NCBI GenBank assembly: GCA_030248195.1
Contig: JASAND010028644.1
Coordinates: 87,077-151,076, forward strand
DNA length: 64,000 nucleotides
Origin: Trissonchulus latispiculum
Lineage: Eukaryota; Nematoda; Enoplea; Enoplida; Ironidae
Direction of reading: 5' to 3'
Below are positions 59,609 to 64,000 of the stretch, piece by piece. The translations under genes and the position numbers were made by a program. The notes beneath the pieces were generated by a model that was not told the DNA's origin, searched no databases, and saw only the letters and a program-made list of their open reading frames with translations. Positions within the stretch are counted from its first letter, which is position 1; each line of letters opens with the position of its first letter.

Positions 59609-61644
59609 GTGTTCGCGTCAAAGTTACCCACCGGTGGGTAATTCGCGCGATAACTGTTAGTCATCGTTACCCACCGGTGGGTAATTTATACTTGTTTTTG
59701 GCTAGCTGTCCTGACATATTGGCTGAGTCTAATGTAATAGTTTTCGGCTATTGGCAAATACAAAAGAGAAATAATATTTTTCGCGGGCGGTTACCCACCG
59801 GTGGGTAACTATGGCACTGTGGGGACACAAACTGCTAAGTCGTATAATTTTTTGCAAAACTCATAAGCGATGCCTTTGGTGGCCACATTTGTCGTATAAG
59901 ACTCGACAATTCAAGTCTTTGTGCAGAAAGCTGTTTGTTTGCCCTCCAAGTTTCAGCTAGCTATTTTATCCTAAACGTTGACTAAAGTCTGACCAAAAAA
60001 TGTAGAAAGCGAAATTGTTTGCTTTATATCTCGTAAACGCTTCAAGATAACTGCCATAAATTATATATTTTCTGAACCGGAATGATGAGATCTTTCTTCT
60101 CGTGAAAAAAGTTTTTTGAAATTTCCCGTGCGATTTCAAAGGGTGCCGCTTTTATATGTCCAGAAGGATTGGTAAATGCTACAACCACGATTTTTTCAGG
60201 AAACTTTTCCCCTTGTCCGAATGTCCTACACACCAAATTTCAGCTTTTTTGGTTGAAAATTGCGTGAGTTATTGCATTTTTTAGATTTTCCAAATCCTTT
60301 GATCTTTGCCGCTTTTTCGACTTTGACTGGTTGTTACTCGCCACTCGCTCAACGAAAAAAATTTTTTGATTGGATTTTCAGGACCGCCTGGGTGTCCGCT
60401 TTCATCTGATATACGTGGTATTTCAAAATTTGAAAGTCGATTTTTTCGAAAAATACCACTTTTTGACCCAAAATTTCGGCAAAGCGAATCCAGCAAAAGT
60501 GAATAAAAATAACATAATCATAAAGTTCATTATGAGCTGAGTCTAACGATATAAAGTTTTCGAGCCTACGACTTATATTGCGCCAGCAATGAATTTTTAA
60601 ACATTTCCCTTATTTCAAGCTGGTTTTTGGCTTCCTTTGATGTTGCCGCCTAGATTTACTTGAACCAGCGTAAACTAGCAAAAACCAGCTGAAATAAGGA
60701 AAATGTTTAAAAATTCATTGCTGGCGCAATATAAGTCGTAGCCACGAAAACTTTATATCGTTGGATTCAGCTCATAATGAACTTTATGATTATGTTATTT
60801 TTATTCACTTTTGCTGGATTCGCTTTGCCGAAATTTTGGGTCAAAAAGTGGTATTTTTCGAAAAAATCTACTTTCAAATTTTGAAATACCACGTATATCG
60901 AAAGCGGAAATCCCAGGCGGTCCAGAAAATCCAATCAAAAAATTTTTTTCGTTGAGCGAGTGGCGAGTAACAACCAGTCAAAGTCGAAAAAGCGGCAAAG
61001 ATCAAAGGATTTGGAAAATCTAAAAAATGTAATAACTCACGCAATTTTCAACCACAAAAGTTGAAATTTGGTGTGTAGGACATTCGGACAAGGGGAAAAT
61101 TTTCCTGAAAAAATTGTGGTTGTAGCATTTACCAATCCTTCTGGACATATAAAAGCGGCACCCATTGACAGCGCACGGGAAATTTCAAAAAAATTTTTTC
61201 ACGAGAAGAAAGATCTCATCATTCCGGTTCAGAAAATATATAATTTATGGCAGTTATCTTGAAGCGTTTGCGAGATATAAAGCAAACAATTTCGCTTTCT
61301 ACATTTTTTGGTCAGACTTTAGATGTTATAAGCTAACATTTGTAACGAGTACTACAGTCCAACATCACACAAACAATGCAGAACGTCGAAACAGTCATAT
61401 TGGATAACTACCCGTGGATAACGGTGTGGGTAACGCATGGGTAATAATGACAGGAGATGAATAGACTGTCATTTCGTCAACTGTTACCCACCGGTGGGTA
61501 ACAGTGCGCTGAGCATGCCACTGACCTCAGCATGTGGCCCACAATAACAAAAACGTAATAGCACTTTACGACTGTACCAGAAACGTTTCATCTTGCCATT
61601 GACTGGGGCTAATTTAATGTACAGAGGTAGTTGTCGCGAACGTG
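59609..61644. mobile_element. TTAA-type element with TTACCCACCGGTGGGTAA palindromes
   Basis: The right end CGCGAACGTG is followed by TTAA (61645-61648). The left end GTGTTCGCGTCAA is a decayed inverse preceded by TTTA. Exact TTACCCACCGGTGGGTAA copies are at 59624, 59667, 59791 and 61484, with a decayed pair near 61426. A 1.3-kb foldback (59979-61324) fills the centre. Confidence 0.78.
59979..61324. mobile_element. Foldback FB4, 1.3-kb near-perfect palindrome
   Basis: Arms of about 650 bp meet near 60650. Shared words include GACCAAAAAATGTAGAAAGCG, CATCATTCCGGTTCAG, CAAATCCTTTGATCTTTGCCG and CATTGCTGGCGCAATATAAG, each in both arms. Mirrored reading frames of 64-71 aa arise from the arms and are not supported as genes. 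(The longer words should be read as GACCAAAAAATG then TAGAAAGCG, and CAAATCCTTTG then ATCTTTGCCG.). Confidence 0.88.
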
Positions 61645-61649
61645 TTAAT

Positions 61650-62300
61650 AATGCTCTACAATGCTCTATAGCAATCGTTTAGGTTTTGCAATTTTTCTGA
61701 GGGTGACTTAGAGGTTTTACAATTTGTATATGTAGTTAACGCTTTTACAAAGGATTGCAAAACTTTGGAGCCAGAAAATCTACGGAAAACACATATGGAA
61801 TGGCATAGCTTGAGTACTGGAAATTACAGGAAAAAGATTCTGGATTGAGAGGGTAGTTTCAATCCAAAACGCGCATTTACACGGGCTCATCAGAAAGGAA
61901 AGAATTTGCACCTTCTGCATGGTATCGGCCAACAAACAAAAATTCAAACCCGATGATTGAGCCGTGGGCAGTTGATCATTTCTGATCAGCGTTCATCAAT
62001 CCGGCTCCAACATAGGGCCGCAACTAGCATATGCTGCAGAGAAACCCTGCTGATCCACCCTGGGAAATTTATCGAGAATGTCAAGGGGTGGCGCCTTTCA
62101 ATGTCAGCCAGCTTCCCCTTCATCAAAAATGCATATGTTGTAAGCTGACACTGAGCACCGACTGGGGTGCGGTGGTTGTAAAACAAACTCAAAGTTGTAG
62201 ACTACTGATTACGCATAGCCACGCTGTTATGATGTCTCAACTTCAATAGAGACACAAATAGTCTTGGTTGTGCCAGTACCTAACTTTTTGATATCATAAT
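61650..62300. other. Spacer, no gene recognised
   Basis: GC content is somewhat higher from 61950 to 62250 and a few 60-70-aa frames are open, but none has recognisable motifs or matching splice sites. Confidence 0.3.
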
Positions 62301-64000
62301 TTGATTTTGTTGTTGTTGTTGATTTGGTGGTCGCTGTGGATATCCATAAACGGCGGCCTGATTAAGCAACCAGACCACTATTCCGCAAGAAGTCCAGCAC
62401 CTGGCCAGGGGCAACCCGGAGGACAGAGAGGTTGGGTGAGGGACCCAGGATATTATACCTGGATCTATTTAGCCTTTATTTAGTATTTAGCCAGGAAAGC
62501 CTTCTTGGCTGTAGTGACTGTCCCAATATTCCATTGCATTATCCTTAATGTTCCTTTCCTTTTGGGCGGCAGCCCAGGCGACTGTGCCCCCTGAGGTAGA
62601 GGGTTGGATGGGTGGGGGCGGTCAGGTTGATTTGGCCTGACAGCCGGACCAGGGGTGTGGGCGGGGAGGGCTGACCTGATTTGGGAGTTGGGAACTTTTT
62701 GGGAGGGTCTGATGGACTGGGGGGACCGGAGTAGTATGGGCCACCATTTCGAGCCTTACTCCCGGAGTAATTGACCTTGAAAGTTTAACGTCCCTTGAGG
62801 TTTGTTTTTGAAAGGTTTTGTTAAGACCATCTGTTCTCCCTAGAGGTTTTGAGTTCGAAAGATTTCTTCACAGTTTTTAGGAGATTGTCCCTTGTAGTTC
62901 TTCACTGTATCCAAGTCAGTTCTATTTTAAAAGTAAGATTTTGAACTTCCAACTTTTTCTTCGTCACTGAAGAGTGGTTACTCCCATGAAAAGTAAGTAT
63001 ATATACATATTAAATTTAGTAACTAATAGTAAGAGTTTTCTAACCACCATTTCCGTCCCTCTGAGTTCTTCCCCCGGGGCTTGGGACCCGGCGTCGGCAT
63101 ATTACTGTCGGACTAACTACCTACCTAAACTAATCTACCTACCTAAGCTACCTACGTATCTAATCTATCTTAGCTAATTTATTTACACTAACCTAAGCCC
63201 GGTCCATCACCATCTAATATTTTTGTGTTTTTCTGTTTTATTGTTTTTAATTTTTTTCTATATACAATATACAACATATCTAATATACACGTAGCCCTTA
63301 GGAGGACTGTTGGGATAAGGGGGGAAGAGGTGGAGGCGGAGCTTGGTTCCCAGGGTTTGGGCGAGGCTGTCGGTAATTGGAATTTGTTTTTGGTCAATCA
63401 TCCGAAGGTCAACCAAGTCCGGTCCTTCCAAAATCCCCAAAAATGGTAATCCGAAACTTCCCTTAAATTTAAAACTAGCCGACCTCCCATCCTCAGTAGC
63501 TGTTTCCGAGGTGAAGTAGCATGGCGCACTGTAGTCCCAAATATCCACGTCGTTACCTTGAACACTAAACCAACACCACCAAAACATTTTCGAGATAGCT
63601 TTTAAAACCGACCGTCCACCACGAAAGAACGAATGAGACTGATCCATTTTTCGATTTTTGCTCCTTTTATAGATTTTTGTCAATTCCCAAGAGGGTAGTT
63701 AGCGGTCCCCAAGGACCAAGATCAAAAAGCACCGACCGATTAGGTCATTATTCAAACTCGACAGACTATCCCAGGAGGGTAGCTAAAATACAACTCGGCG
63801 TGGTCCCAGGGGATAACATATGGTGAGCGTGGGTAAAAGTAAAATTTAAGATGGCGTCGTCCCAAGGAAGGTGGATGAGATTGAAACTGGCGTGTTGTCC
63901 AAACTAGATCTGTGATTTAGAGTCACTCCTACCTTACACCAAGCCCACATTTTTCAATTTTACAGATTTTGCCTTTACTTGTCCTGTCTTGCCGTAGCTA
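62300..64000. other. Unassigned higher-GC region
   Basis: Balanced base composition unlike the flanking AT-rich DNA. A 141-aa minus-strand frame (63258-63683) and a 60-aa plus-strand frame (62301-62483, ending PGYYTWIYLAFI) are open but unrecognised. GAGGGTAG(T/C)TA with nearby GGTCCC occurs twice (63691 and 63775). It could be part of a retroelement cut by the window end; there is no motif to confirm this. Confidence 0.3.

Noticed and set aside
59624..59808. TTACCCACCGGTGGGTAA as operator-like regulatory sites of a gene
   Set aside because: Copies also occur at the far end of the same TIR-bounded element and not near any gene, so a transposon end function fits better.
60281..61262. Pairs of identical 64-71-aa frames on opposite strands
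   Set aside because: They are mirror images produced by the foldback arms, with no start-site or motif support.
63258..63683. 141-aa minus-strand frame as a gene
   Set aside because: No recognisable domain and no supporting exon; kept only as part of an unassigned region.
1..64000. tRNA, rRNA or CRISPR features
   Set aside because: GGTTCRA-type words (e.g. 15465, 17647, 23953) lack matching A-boxes and stems; no rRNA-like stretch; the direct repeats present are tandem or transposon-derived without CRISPR spacing.

Overview
This is a stretch of animal nuclear genome. It is AT-rich, with intron-split genes, GT-AG splice junctions and very dense repeats. The best lineage clue is a pair of membrane-anchored FkbM-type (Methyltransf_21) proteins of the kind expanded in nematodes. 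A nematode with a repeat-rich genome is my best inference, but the window does not prove it. No bacterial, organellar or viral gene blocks were seen.

Five spliced genes could be reconstructed exon by exon. (1) 2.9-10.0 kb, plus: a CFAP97/Hemingway-domain protein (4 exons, about 353 aa). (2) 14.3-23.8 kb, plus: a methylcrotonoyl-CoA carboxylase beta-type carboxyltransferase (10 exons, 550 aa) with a well-kept N-domain and a rewritten C-domain catalytic loop. (3) 27.5-29.0 kb and (4) 37.5-40.3 kb, minus: two paralogous type-II membrane FkbM methyltransferases (2 exons each, 326 and 339 aa) with the same exon layout. (5) 51.5-57.3 kb, plus: ethanolamine kinase (9 exons, 352 aa). The genes do not form an operon or a pathway, although ethanolamine kinase and the carboxyltransferase are both metabolic enzymes.

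Most of the remaining DNA is non-autonomous DNA transposons and foldback elements. Many can be delimited to the base by terminal inverted repeats (TIRs) plus target-site duplications (TSDs). They include eight hAT-like elements (8-bp TSDs, five exact), a family with exact 7-bp TSDs (three clean copies), TTAA-flanked elements, a Tc1-like element with 234-bp TIRs and no transposase, and several near-perfect palindromes 0.5-1.9 kb long. Insertions are often nested, and they account for most of the intron length differences I could compare.

A recurring theme is that each element is filled with its own short palindrome, usually clustered near the ends. Examples are GGACGTAAATTTACGTCC, TTACCCACCGGTGGGTAA and GAGTTAAAATTAACTC. 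I consider this private-palindrome architecture, the 7-bp-TSD family and the rewritten carboxyltransferase the most interesting signals. The last 2 kb (62-64 kb) and several AT-rich spacers hold nothing I can identify.
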